DNA of 16,687 bases from Chloroflexota bacterium (GTDB lineage: Bacteria; Chloroflexota; Dehalococcoidia; SM23-28-2; RBG-16-64-32). A model generated the notes under the pieces. That model made no database searches and had not been told where the DNA came from. It saw only the letters and a list, made by a program, of their open reading frames with translations. The DNA lies in assembly GCA_022565075.1 (NCBI GenBank), contig JADFKG010000027.1, positions 1 to 16,687 on the forward strand, read 5' to 3'. Shown here piece by piece: positions 7,047-14,513 of this stretch. Both the position numbers and the translations under genes were made by a program. Numbering within the stretch: position 1 is the stretch's first letter; every line of letters begins with the position of its first letter.

Positions 7047-7931
7047 ATGCCCCGCATTTCAACGCTCCGCCTGGGCAGCCGCGCCCGCTTCCAGGACCGT
7101 TGGACAGGCAGCATCTCCGCCATCGAGATCACAGAGGACTGGGAAGCGGTTAACGTCGTCGTCGAGAGCGGCTTCCTCCTCTGGCGTTCGAGTTTCCGGC
7201 TACCCCTCTCCGCCGTCTCCGACTGGACGGACCACAGCGTGACGTTCACCTGCACCAGCCGCCAGGCGTTCGGGCACGAGGTGCCACCCGTCGCCGTGCC
7301 TTCGCGGCCGATCGCCAGCGATACGCCGGTCTCCGCGCCCAACGTCAGCATCGCCGGCGCGCTGATCGACCAGGGCGACCGCAAGGTGCGGGAGATCATC
7401 CTCTCACGCGGCGGCGGTCACGTGCGCATCTCCGTCAACGACGTCGTCTTCGAGGGCAAGACACTGGCGCTGTCGGCTCAGCCGGAGGCGCTGCCGCGAT
7501 ATCGCCCCGACGACGAGATCGACCGCTCCATCCACCGTGTAATCCGCAACGACAAAGGCCTGACCGCCGATGAGAAGCGCGGCCTGCATTTCGCCGTCGA
7601 AGGCGGCATCGTCACGATGTCCGGAAACGCCCGCGTGGAGAACGCCCGCGAGCGAGCGATCGAGATCGTCGACGCGATCAGCGGCGTGATGAAGGTTGAC
7701 GACGCCTCGCACGACGACCTGAGCCTGGAAACTGCGATCGGCCTCGCGCTCGATGGCGCAGGCGTCGGCCGCCACTCCCAGATCTACGCCCGATCGTCGC
7801 TGGGTAAGCTGCAACTGTACGGCTACGTGCCGTCCGTGGCCGCCGCGGACGAGGCTGTCCGCGTAGCCGCCGCCGTCTCCGGTGTGCGCGAGGTCACGAA
7901 CAAGCTCGAAGTACAGCCTGCCACCGCCTAA
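7047..7931 (+). CDS. PRC-barrel-like plus tandem BON-domain protein
   Basis: This 294-residue protein has no signal peptide or membrane segment, so it is probably cytoplasmic. Residues ~5-75 (LGSRARFQDRWTGSISAIEI onward) resemble a PRC-barrel: short beta strands with a conserved G near the start and a closing DW-type strand. Residues ~158-222 form a BON domain (VEGGIVTMSGNARVENARER, then a VDAISGVMKVDD helix-strand). Residues ~226-290 form a second one (KLQLYGYVPSVAAADEAVRV, then AAVSGVREVTNKLEV). BON domains are usually linked to membrane or phospholipid binding or to stress proteins; the substrate here is unknown. The start at 7047 has GAGGA (7035-7039) at 7-nt spacing. It is transcribed divergently from the permuted receptor and converges on the next gene with a 16-bp gap and no terminator. 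Confidence 0.85.
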   Translation: MPRISTLRLGSRARFQDRWTGSISAIEITEDWEAVNVVVESGFLLWRSSFRLPLSAVSDWTDHSVTFTCTSRQAFGHEVPPVAVPSRPIASDTPVSAPNVSIAGALIDQGDRKVREIILSRGGGHVRISVNDVVFEGKTLALSAQPEALPRYRPDDEIDRSIHRVIRNDKGLTADEKRGLHFAVEGGIVTMSGNARVENARERAIEIVDAISGVMKVDDASHDDLSLETAIGLALDGAGVGRHSQIYARSSLGKLQLYGYVPSVAAADEAVRVAAAVSGVREVTNKLEVQPATA

Positions 7932-7947
7932 TTCAAAGTCGCCTGAC

Positions 7948-9291
7948 CTACTGCGCTCCGTGCCAGACGGACATGTGGTCCTTCACCGCCTGGTGGTAAG
8001 CGCCCGGCTGGTAGTACTCGTCGTAGAAGTCCGTCTCCAGGTGTTGCGCCTGGAACCAGACGTTCATCTCCATCGGGTCCAGCGTCGCCGGGAATCGCCC
8101 GTAAGTCTCCCAGATGTACTGGCAGAGCGCCTTCGTCGCCTCCAGGCACCAGTCCGGCGTCTTGGCGACCAGCCTGTCCAGCGACTGCTTGTCTTTGAGG
8201 CCGACAGGACCGCCCTCTTCCTTGTAGATGCCTTTGCCGCCCCACTTGGCGTCGAAGATCGCCTGGGTGGCGCTCGCCATATCGGGGTAGTACGGCGGGC
8301 AATACGCCTGGAAGTGGCCGTCCAGGCCCACCGGCACGGGCACCGGTTCGGCGCCCTCGATCAGAGGCTTGCGCGGCCCCGACTTCTGCGGGACTTCGAG
8401 GCGGAACCCCATCAGCGCCAGGATCAACGGGCCGGTGGAGGCGCTGAAGATCCAGCCGCCCAGGCCCATCGCCTGAAGGCCAAGGTACATGTTCTGCAGC
8501 ATGATCGCCTGCTCGGTGCCGCTGACGATCATCCGCAGCGAGCTTTCGAGGTTCGATAGTGGGTAAGCCCGCGTCCGGTCGAGATAGCCCTTGTCGGCCC
8601 ATTCTTTGAGCGGTTCGGCGTTGCCGTTCATGTCGTCATAGGGGTAGAAGCAGTTCGGCTCGTCCATCACCAGCATGAGGACGTTGATGTACTCCCACGT
8701 CACGTCGCTGATCGGCATGAAGAGCGTCGTCCCCGGCTGATTGGCGTTCCACCAGTTGAACGGCTGAGTGACGCCCGGCTCCATCGGAATAGACAACCGG
8801 CCCTCGCCGATCTGCACCGTGTTGGCGCGATACGCCTCAACGATCTTCTCACGGTCGTCCAGCGATTCGAACTCCTGCATCGCGGACGGCAGCTTGTCGC
8901 GCATGCTGACCATGTACGTGCCTTCGTCGTTCGTGTAGAAGAGCTCGGTACCGTGCGACCCGCAGGCGCTGGCGTAGGTGCGGCCGACGAACTGGAGCAT
9001 GGTGTTGCCACAGAAGTTGCTCCCGTTCTGGTCGTTGAAGGGCAGGTCCGCGAGGTTGATGCCGCTGATGCCCGTCCCCGCCATCACCAGCATCGCCTCT
9101 TCGATCTCGTCCAGAGGCACGGGCGGCTTGTTCGACTTGAACGGCGCGAGATCGCCCGGCATCTCCGCCCCGAGCGGATAGCGCCTGGCCCGGCGCTGGA
9201 AGATGGCGTCGAAGAGCGGGTAGTTCCACGCTTTCCGCACCGCCTCCACGGCGTTCACCGGCTCGAGTAGCTGAGTCCGTTTCGTGACCAT
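7948..9291 (-). CDS. Uncharacterised nitroreductase-like protein
   Basis: This 447-residue protein is soluble, with no signal peptide. The N-terminal part has an R-R-A-R-R-Y basic stretch followed by LDEIEEAMLVMAGTGISG, resembling the opening of nitroreductase-fold flavoproteins. Around the middle, GTEQAIMLQNMYLGLQAMGLGGWIF matches the family's helix that precedes the G-rich FMN contact. It is about twice the length of ordinary nitroreductases; the extra regions are rich in aromatic residues (PYYPD, QYIWETYGRFPATLD, YDEYYQPGAYHQ) and have no known motif that I recognise. Catalysis on a flavin with a reduced substrate is inferred only from fold resemblance. The start at 9291 has GGAGGGA upstream with about 8-nt spacing. 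It stands as a single-gene transcription unit behind a consensus promoter. Confidence 0.8.
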   Translation of the reverse strand: MVTKRTQLLEPVNAVEAVRKAWNYPLFDAIFQRRARRYPLGAEMPGDLAPFKSNKPPVPLDEIEEAMLVMAGTGISGINLADLPFNDQNGSNFCGNTMLQFVGRTYASACGSHGTELFYTNDEGTYMVSMRDKLPSAMQEFESLDDREKIVEAYRANTVQIGEGRLSIPMEPGVTQPFNWWNANQPGTTLFMPISDVTWEYINVLMLVMDEPNCFYPYDDMNGNAEPLKEWADKGYLDRTRAYPLSNLESSLRMIVSGTEQAIMLQNMYLGLQAMGLGGWIFSASTGPLILALMGFRLEVPQKSGPRKPLIEGAEPVPVPVGLDGHFQAYCPPYYPDMASATQAIFDAKWGGKGIYKEEGGPVGLKDKQSLDRLVAKTPDWCLEATKALCQYIWETYGRFPATLDPMEMNVWFQAQHLETDFYDEYYQPGAYHQAVKDHMSVWHGAQ

Positions 9292-9331
9292 AGGGCATCT
9301 CCCTCCATCACCCGCCAGATCGAGTGCACCG

Positions 9332-9359
9332 ATTATATACCGGCTGCGGAGATTCTCAA
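9332..9359 (-). promoter_or_regulatory. Strong sigma-A-type promoter of the nitroreductase-like gene
   Basis: On the minus strand TTGAGA (9359-9354), a 16-bp spacer and an exact TATAAT (9337-9332) lie ~40 nt before the ATG. The -35 matches consensus at 5 of 6 positions and the -10 at 6 of 6. This is the best -10 in the window and predicts high basal expression. Confidence 0.65.
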
Positions 9360-9400
9360 CGGCGGCTCACAGATTCGGCGGCTGATACACTGAGGCCAGC

Positions 9401-10114
9401 TTGATCTTCAACCTCGACCTGCTTGCCGACGACCCGTTCGCCTTCATCGTTCTCTTCAGCGCTCTCGGCACGGCAATCCTTCTTGGGCTCGTCCTTCACG
9501 AGGCCTCTCACGCGCTCGCCGCCGACCGGCTGGGAGATGGTCTGCCCCGCGCCAGCGGCCGGCTGACGCTCAACCCGCTGGCCCACCTCCACCCGGCCGG
9601 GACGCTGATGATCGCCCTCGTCGGCTTCGGCTGGGCCAAGCCAGTCGCCGTCAACCCCAACGCAACAAAGAACCCGAAGTCGGCACTCGCCATCACCGCC
9701 TTCGCCGGTCCCGCCACGAACTTCATCATCGCCGCCGTGGCCAGCGTGCCCTTCCGTCTCGGCAGCCTGGAATGGTTCTCGCTCTATCGCTCACAAAACA
9801 CCACCGGCTGGGGCGCCGACGAGTACGCCGGATACTACCTGAGCACGATCGTCCTCATCAGCGTCATACTCGGCATCTTCAACCTCATCCCGATCGCCCC
9901 GCTCGACGGCTTCAAGGTGGCGATCGGCATCCTCCCGCGTGACCTCTCGCGCTCGTTCGCCCGGCTTGAGCGTCTCGGGCCCGTGCTCCTGATCTCCCTC
10001 ATCGCGCTCCCATTCATCACGGGTGGCCGCGTCAGCCTGCTGGCCGACGTAATGCGCCCGGTGATCGAAACCGTCACCGAATTCTTCACCGGCATCGACG
10101 GGCGGCTCTATTGA
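9401..10114 (+). CDS. Site-2-type metalloprotease, peptidase M50 family
   Basis: This is a small intramembrane zinc protease of 237 residues with four or more hydrophobic segments. The zinc motif HEASH is at residues 33-37 in the first helices (His33, Glu34, His37), and the third zinc ligand motif NLIPIAPLDG is at 161-170 (Asp169). The arrangement is that of the compact bacterial M50 proteins lacking a PDZ domain. Substrates are unknown; relatives cleave membrane-anchored regulators or have housekeeping roles. The start is TTG at 9401, with GAGG (9392-9395 region) 5 nt upstream. A possible TACACT -10 at 9386-9391 has no convincing -35. Its stop overlaps the TTG start of the HD-domain gene (TTGA), so the two are translationally coupled. 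Confidence 0.9.
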   Translation: MIFNLDLLADDPFAFIVLFSALGTAILLGLVLHEASHALAADRLGDGLPRASGRLTLNPLAHLHPAGTLMIALVGFGWAKPVAVNPNATKNPKSALAITAFAGPATNFIIAAVASVPFRLGSLEWFSLYRSQNTTGWGADEYAGYYLSTIVLISVILGIFNLIPIAPLDGFKVAIGILPRDLSRSFARLERLGPVLLISLIALPFITGGRVSLLADVMRPVIETVTEFFTGIDGRLY

Positions 10115-10611
10115 TCTCGCGCCTCTCATATCGCGCCCGCCAGTTCAGGCGCACCCTCGCGCCGGGGATCACCGCCAACGACCTGCATGAAGCGGAGTCT
10201 GCCCTCGGCGGCGACCTGTACGCACTCTTCGCCGCGATGCAGCCGGCTGACCAGCGCCACTGTCTCGACGTCTATCGCAGACTGCGCACTGAAGGCGAGG
10301 ATGACCCGGACCTGCTCGCTGCTGCCCTTATCCACGACGCCGGCAAGGGCGGCGAATCGGCGCGCCGCATCCGCACCTGGCACCGCGTAGCCTACGTCAT
10401 CCTCGGCACGCTCCCGCCCGGCGTGCTCGACCGCATCGCACGCGGCGACGGCGGACTCGCCCGTCTCCATCATCACGGCGAGGCCACACTGCGGCTCGTG
10501 CGCAGCGCCGGCGCCTCGGAGCGCATCGCCGCACTGCTCGAGGTCATGGAGGCGGGCCGGCGCGACGACCCGCGTGCCGCACTCCTTCTCGCGGCCGACG
10601 ACGCATGCTGA
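10111..10611 (+). CDS. HD-domain protein (putative metal-dependent phosphohydrolase)
   Basis: This is a 166-residue soluble protein. The HD-superfamily metal signature is present: His50 in RHCLDVYRRL, then His75-Asp76 in LLAAALIHDAGKGG, followed by a histidine-rich LHHHGEATLRLV segment and a late Asp in AADDA. The helix between the first two motifs fits the H-x(n)-HD spacing of this superfamily. The substrate is unknown; family members act on nucleotides, cyclic dinucleotides or phosphate esters. It starts at a TTG embedded in the stop of the M50 protease gene, so it is probably expressed only by coupling. No other domain is seen. It ends 33 nt before tyrA. Confidence 0.8.
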   Translation: MISRLSYRARQFRRTLAPGITANDLHEAESALGGDLYALFAAMQPADQRHCLDVYRRLRTEGEDDPDLLAAALIHDAGKGGESARRIRTWHRVAYVILGTLPPGVLDRIARGDGGLARLHHHGEATLRLVRSAGASERIAALLEVMEAGRRDDPRAALLLAADDAC

Positions 10612-10644
10612 ACCGCGCCCCGCCTGCTAAGCTTCTGTAACGTC

Positions 10645-11787
10645 ATGAGCGAGAAGAACGAAACCCGCCGCGTTACCATCGTCGGCCTCGGCCTCATCGG
10701 CGGTTCGATCGGCCTCAAGCTCAGGGCGGCCCAGCTGCCGGGACTCGAAATCGTCGGCTCGGACATCGATGGCTCAAGGGAGAGAGCCGCGAAGAAGTCC
10801 GGGGCGATCGACCGCGCCGAACACGACTTGACCAGGGCCGTCCGCGATGCAGGCCTCGTCATCATCGCGGTCCCCATTTCGGACCTGCGCGACGTCTTCA
10901 CGGCCATTGCCCCGCACCTCGCCGAGGGCGCTGTCGTCACCGACACCGCGAGCACCAAGGGCGAGGTGATGAAGTGGGCGGCCGAACTGCTGCCAGAGAG
11001 CGCGAGCTTCGTCGGTGGACACCCGATGGCCGGCAAAGAGCAATCGGGCATCGATCACGCTGACGCCGCGCTCTTCGAGGGGCATACGTACTGCGTCTGC
11101 CCCACCGTCAGCTCTGCGCCGACCGCAATCCAGAGCGTGGTGGGCCTGGCGCAGGCCCTGGGCGCGGAGCCGGTGTTCATCGACGCCGAGGAGCACGACG
11201 TCTACGCTGCGGCGACCAGCCACCTGCCGCTGATCACAGCCACCGCCCTTTTCAGGCTCCTGCGCGAAAGCCCCTCCTGGGACGACCTCGGCCAGCTAGC
11301 TTCAAGCGGCTTTCGTGACATGACGCGCCTCGCTTCCGGCGACCCTTCCATGAGTAACGCCATCTGGAAGACAAACCGCGAGGCGATCATCCACTGGGTC
11401 GACCGCCTCGTCGAAGAGCTGAAGCGCATGCGGACGATGCTGAGCGACGCTCAGGACGAAGAGCTGTTCAAGCTCTTCGCCGAGGTGAAGCTTCAGCGCG
11501 ACGAGTTCATCGCCAATCCGCCGCGACGCGAAAGCACCGCCAAGGGCCCGGAAGTGGACCGCGGACGGGCGTTCCTCGAAATGTTCGTGGGCGGCATGAT
11601 GGCGAGAAACGTTCGCCGCGTGAGCAAGATCCCCGAAATGATGGATGCGCGCCAGCAGGAGGAGGGGCCCGGGGGCGAGAAGCGCCGCCTGTCTCTGGGC
11701 GAAAAGATGGAAAAAGGGATCCGCCGCGACCTCGAAAACATGGAGCGCGAACGCCAGGAAAAAGCGAAGAGCGAAGGCGACCACTGA
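10645..11787 (+). CDS. tyrA: Prephenate dehydrogenase with a charged C-terminal extension
   Basis: The enzyme oxidatively decarboxylates prephenate to 4-hydroxyphenylpyruvate with NAD(P)+ in tyrosine synthesis. The Rossmann motif VGLGLIGGSIG is near residues 13-23, followed by VTDTASTKGEV, the catalytic-histidine motif GGHPMAGKEQSG (His126) and the SHLPLITATALF helix. The dehydrogenase part ends at ~288, the usual size. A further ~90 residues follow, with no ACT domain: a PRRESTAKGPEVDRG linker, a helix with GGMMARN, then a long Lys/Arg/Glu-rich helix (GEKMEKGIRRDLENMERERQ). The role of this tail is unknown. The start lacks a Shine-Dalgarno. With trpE further right, the window holds two chorismate-branch enzymes. 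Confidence 0.93.
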   Translation: MSEKNETRRVTIVGLGLIGGSIGLKLRAAQLPGLEIVGSDIDGSRERAAKKSGAIDRAEHDLTRAVRDAGLVIIAVPISDLRDVFTAIAPHLAEGAVVTDTASTKGEVMKWAAELLPESASFVGGHPMAGKEQSGIDHADAALFEGHTYCVCPTVSSAPTAIQSVVGLAQALGAEPVFIDAEEHDVYAAATSHLPLITATALFRLLRESPSWDDLGQLASSGFRDMTRLASGDPSMSNAIWKTNREAIIHWVDRLVEELKRMRTMLSDAQDEELFKLFAEVKLQRDEFIANPPRRESTAKGPEVDRGRAFLEMFVGGMMARNVRRVSKIPEMMDARQQEEGPGGEKRRLSLGEKMEKGIRRDLENMERERQEKAKSEGDH

Positions 11788-11817
11788 CCGCCTTCCCAGC
11801 GCGCAAGAGGTGATGTC

Positions 11818-11830
11818 GCCGTAATACGGC
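11818..11830. repeat. Short palindrome upstream of the RemA promoter
   Basis: GCCGTA-A-TACGGC is a perfect 6-bp inverted repeat ending 5 bp before the -35 box of the RemA promoter and 31 bp after the tyrA stop. It could be an operator or a weak tyrA terminator; no U-tract follows. Confidence 0.3.
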
Positions 11831-11835
11831 CGGTC

Positions 11836-11865
11836 TTGGCACCCGCAAGGCTGATTTGGTATCCT
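11836..11865 (+). promoter_or_regulatory. Promoter of the remA-gmk operon
   Basis: TTGGCA (11836-11841), an 18-bp spacer and TATCCT (11860-11865) lie in the 161-bp gap after tyrA. The -35 matches consensus at 5 of 6 positions and the -10 at 4 of 6. Transcription would start near 11872, leaving a leader of ~77 nt before a good Shine-Dalgarno (AAGGAG, 11936-11941, 7 nt from the start). Confidence 0.5.
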
Positions 11866-11948
11866 ATACGCGGTTGTGGAAAGGTTTCCGGGCGCGAACG
11901 GCATGCCCCACACTGCCAGGCACCGGGATGAGGAGAAGGAGATGAGCC

Positions 11949-12242
11949 ATGGCGCAGGCACCCCGCGGCGGCACTGAGCTAGTCCATGTCGGCTTTGGCA
12001 ACTTTCTGGCTGTAAACAAGGTACTCGCCATCGTCACGCCCAGCTCCGCGCCGATTCAGCGCATGATCCGCGAAGGCAAGAAAGCCAAGAACATCATCGA
12101 TATCACCAGCGGCCGCCGCACCAAGGCCGCCGTCTTCGTGGACACTGGACAGATCATGCTCGTCGCCATTACCCCGGAAGCGCTCGCGGGCCGCGTCGCC
12201 GCCGTCCGCGGCGGCAAGGTCGAACCGGCACAGGCCGACTAG
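11949..12242 (+). CDS. remA: RemA/YlzA family (DUF370) regulatory protein
   Basis: This 97-residue protein matches the RemA family throughout: ELVHVGFGNFLAVNKVLAIV, then SSAPIQRMIREGKKAKNIIDIT, then SGRRTKAAVFVDTGQIMLVAI and a closing PEALAGRV. In Bacillus subtilis RemA is a small DNA-binding activator of matrix and osmoprotection genes that assembles into rings. The role in this lineage is not established. The family typically precedes gmk, as it does here with a 5-nt gap. The start at 11949 is set by AAGGAG at 11936-11941; an out-of-frame ATG at 11942 is not used. RpoZ, which is also common near gmk, was considered and excluded by the conserved RemA motifs. Confidence 0.9.
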   Translation: MAQAPRGGTELVHVGFGNFLAVNKVLAIVTPSSAPIQRMIREGKKAKNIIDITSGRRTKAAVFVDTGQIMLVAITPEALAGRVAAVRGGKVEPAQAD

Positions 12243-12247
12243 TCCCG

Positions 12248-12841
12248 GTGGCCGACGCGCCTCTGCTCGTCATCCTCACCGGACCTTCCGGCGCCGGTAA
12301 AGACACGCTCGCGGCCGCCCTCGGCTCACGGCCAGGCAGTAGCATCGGCTTCGCCGTGACCGCCACCACACGCCCACCGCGCCAGGGCGAGACCGACGGC
12401 CGCGACTACCATTTCGTCTCGGACGCTGAGTTCGGACGCATGATCCGCGACGGCGAGATGCTGGAGCACGCCATCGTCTACGGCCAAAACAAGGGCGTCC
12501 CCATCAGCTCCGTCCGCCGGGTTCTCGACGAGGGCAAGGACGTCCTCCTCCGCACCGACGTCCAGGGCGCACGCTTCATCAAGAAGCAGATGCCCGGGGC
12601 GCTCACGATCTTCGTCGCACCACCCTCCCGCGAGGAGATGGAGCGCCGCCTCCGCGAACGGGACAGCGACAGCGAAAGCCAGGTGGCGCTTCGCCTGAAG
12701 ACGGCCTCTGAGGAGATGAACGTCGCCGGCGAGTTCGACCACACCGTCGTCAACGACGACCTGCAGCGTGCCGCCACCGAGATCGCTGCAATCATCGCCC
12801 GCGAACGCGAGCGCCCCGGCCGCGAGCCGTTGTCGCTCTAG
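12248..12841 (+). CDS. gmk: Guanylate kinase
   Basis: The enzyme phosphorylates GMP to GDP with ATP, in the cytoplasm. It has 197 residues, normal for the family. The P-loop GPSGAGKDT is at residues 12-20 (Asp19 where many members have S, T or G). The GMP-binding region reads ATTRPPRQGETDGRDYHFV, followed by the GEMLEHAIVYGQNKGVP block, LLRTDVQGARFIKKQ, and the lid segment RLRERDSDSESQVALRL. The C-terminal HTVVNDDLQRAATEI motif is also typical. The start is GTG at 12248, 5 nt after the remA stop, with no ATG alternative and a weak ribosome site, so coupling to remA is likely. Confidence 0.95.
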   Translation: MADAPLLVILTGPSGAGKDTLAAALGSRPGSSIGFAVTATTRPPRQGETDGRDYHFVSDAEFGRMIRDGEMLEHAIVYGQNKGVPISSVRRVLDEGKDVLLRTDVQGARFIKKQMPGALTIFVAPPSREEMERRLRERDSDSESQVALRLKTASEEMNVAGEFDHTVVNDDLQRAATEIAAIIARERERPGREPLSL

Positions 12842-12859
12842 CAACCGTGATACTAGACT
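12830..12859 (+). promoter_or_regulatory. Candidate leaderless promoter of the GH13 gene
   Basis: TTGTCG (12830-12835, inside the end of gmk), an 18-bp spacer and TAGACT (12854-12859) end 8 nt before the ATG at 12868. Each box matches consensus at 4 of 6 positions. The absence of a Shine-Dalgarno fits a transcript beginning at or near the start codon. Confidence 0.4.
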
Positions 12860-12867
12860 CGTAGGCG

Positions 12868-14466
12868 ATGGCCAAAGAACATCTCTGGTGGCAGACCGGA
12901 GTCGTCTACCAGATCTACCCGCGATCGTTCCAGGACACAAGCGGCAACGGCGTGGGCGATCTGCGCGGCATCCTCTCGCGCCTCGACTACCTGCATTGGC
13001 TGGGCGTGACGGCGATCTGGATCTCCCCCTGCTTTCGTTCGCCGATGAAAGACTTCGGCTACGACGTCTCCGACTACCGCGACATCGACCCGCTCTTTGG
13101 CACGCTCGCCGATATGGACGACGTGATCGCCGCCGCCCACGAGCGCGGTATGCGCATCATCCTCGACTTCGTGCCCAACCACACCTCGGACCAGCACCCG
13201 TGGTTCATCGAGTCGCGCTCCTCCCGCGACAACCCGAAGCGCGACTGGTACATCTGGCGGGACGCCCGGCCCGACGGCTCGCCCCCCAACAACTGGCTCG
13301 CCAACTTCGGCGGCATCGGCTGGCAGTGGGACGAGCACACCAGCCAGTTCTACTACCACGCCTTCCTCACGGAGCAGCCCGACCTCAACTGGCGCAACCC
13401 CGAAGTGCGCGAGGCGATGTTCGGCGTCCTGCGCTTCTGGCTCGATCGGGGCGTTGACGGCTTCCGCGTCGATGTCCTCTACCACCTGATCAAGGACGAG
13501 CAGCTGCGCGACAACCCCGAGAACCCAAAGTGGGAGGAAGGCGAAAACCCGTACCGGCGCCTCAAGGCCGTCTACTCCAGCGACCAGGACGAGGTGCACG
13601 AGGTGGTACGCGAAATGCGCCGCGTATTCGACAGCTACGACGAGCGCGTGCTCATCGGCGAGACGTACGTGCCACTCCGGCGCTTGGTCAAGTACTACGG
13701 CGAGAACAACGACGGCGCGCACATGCCGTTCAACTTCCAGCTGTTGCTCCTGGAGTGGCGGGCGGATCGCATCGGCGAGTTCATCGACCGCTACGAGGGC
13801 GCGTTGCCGGAGGGCGCCTGGCCGAACTGGGTGCTGGGCAACCACGACTATCCCCGCGTCGCCTGGCGCATCGGCGCTGCCCAGGCCCGCATCGCCGCCA
13901 TGCTCCTCCTCACCCTCCGTGGCACGCCGACTCTCTACTATGGCGACGAGCTGGGCATGGCCGACATCGAGATCCCGCCCGATAAGGTCGTCGACCCTCC
14001 CGCCAGCACCCTCGGAGTCGGGCGTGACGGCGAGCGCACGCCGATGCAGTGGGACGCCTCGCCCAACGCCGGCTTCACATCTGCGGAGGAGCCGTGGCTG
14101 CCGCTCGCTCCTGACTACGCCGATCAGAACGCCGCCGTCCAGCGAGAGGACCCGCGCTCGATGCTCACGCTGCACCAGCGGCTGATCCAGCTCCGTCAGT
14201 CCGAAGACGCGCTCACGGCCGGCTCCTACGGTCGCATGCACGCCGCGGACGACATCCTGGCCTACTCCCGCCGGCACAACGGCAACGGTTTCGCCGTCAT
14301 CCTCAACCTCGGCGGCAAACCGCAGGTCGTCGAGCTCGACCCCGCCGACTCGGGCCGCATCGCCCTCTCGACGCACCTCGACCGCGAGGGCGACGAAGTC
14401 TCCAGCCGCATCGACCTGCGCCCGGACGAGGGCGTCATCATCCGGCTGGGCCAGCAGCTCGCTTGA
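12868..14466 (+). CDS. GH13 alpha-glucosidase, oligo-1,6-glucosidase type
   Basis: This is a retaining alpha-glucosidase that releases glucose from short alpha-glucans, 532 residues, with no signal peptide (cytoplasmic). The conserved GH13 regions are all present: DFVPNH at 100-105, QPDLN at 170-174 (the mark of the oligo-1,6-glucosidase subfamily), nucleophile Asp202 in GFRVDV, acid/base Glu265 in IGETY, and stabiliser Asp327 in GNHD. Val203 after the nucleophile is the residue associated with alpha-1,6 preference in this subfamily, so isomalto-oligosaccharides are plausible substrates (inferred; maltose or trehalose derivatives not excluded). A C-terminal beta domain ends the chain. No sugar transporter or regulator is adjacent. 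Its TGA stop lies inside the -35 of the trp leader promoter. Confidence 0.93.
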   Translation: MAKEHLWWQTGVVYQIYPRSFQDTSGNGVGDLRGILSRLDYLHWLGVTAIWISPCFRSPMKDFGYDVSDYRDIDPLFGTLADMDDVIAAAHERGMRIILDFVPNHTSDQHPWFIESRSSRDNPKRDWYIWRDARPDGSPPNNWLANFGGIGWQWDEHTSQFYYHAFLTEQPDLNWRNPEVREAMFGVLRFWLDRGVDGFRVDVLYHLIKDEQLRDNPENPKWEEGENPYRRLKAVYSSDQDEVHEVVREMRRVFDSYDERVLIGETYVPLRRLVKYYGENNDGAHMPFNFQLLLLEWRADRIGEFIDRYEGALPEGAWPNWVLGNHDYPRVAWRIGAAQARIAAMLLLTLRGTPTLYYGDELGMADIEIPPDKVVDPPASTLGVGRDGERTPMQWDASPNAGFTSAEEPWLPLAPDYADQNAAVQREDPRSMLTLHQRLIQLRQSEDALTAGSYGRMHAADDILAYSRRHNGNGFAVILNLGGKPQVVELDPADSGRIALSTHLDREGDEVSSRIDLRPDEGVIIRLGQQLA

Positions 14467-14492
14467 CACCTCTCCGGCGCGAACCGTACACT
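14463..14492 (+). promoter_or_regulatory. Promoter of the Trp T-box leader and trpS-trpE
   Basis: A perfect TTGACA (14463-14468) overlaps the TGA stop of the GH13 gene. After an 18-bp spacer comes TACACT (14487-14492), which matches consensus at 4 of 6 positions. The predicted start near 14499 is ~15 nt before T-box Stem I. Confidence 0.6.
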
Positions 14493-14513
14493 CCCTTGCA
14501 CAACCGAATACCC

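Noticed and set aside
11949..12242. RpoZ (omega subunit), expected near gmk
   Set aside because: The NVGFGN-like start, SAPIQRMI and GRRT-A motifs are those of RemA/DUF370, and the omega subunit's motifs are absent.
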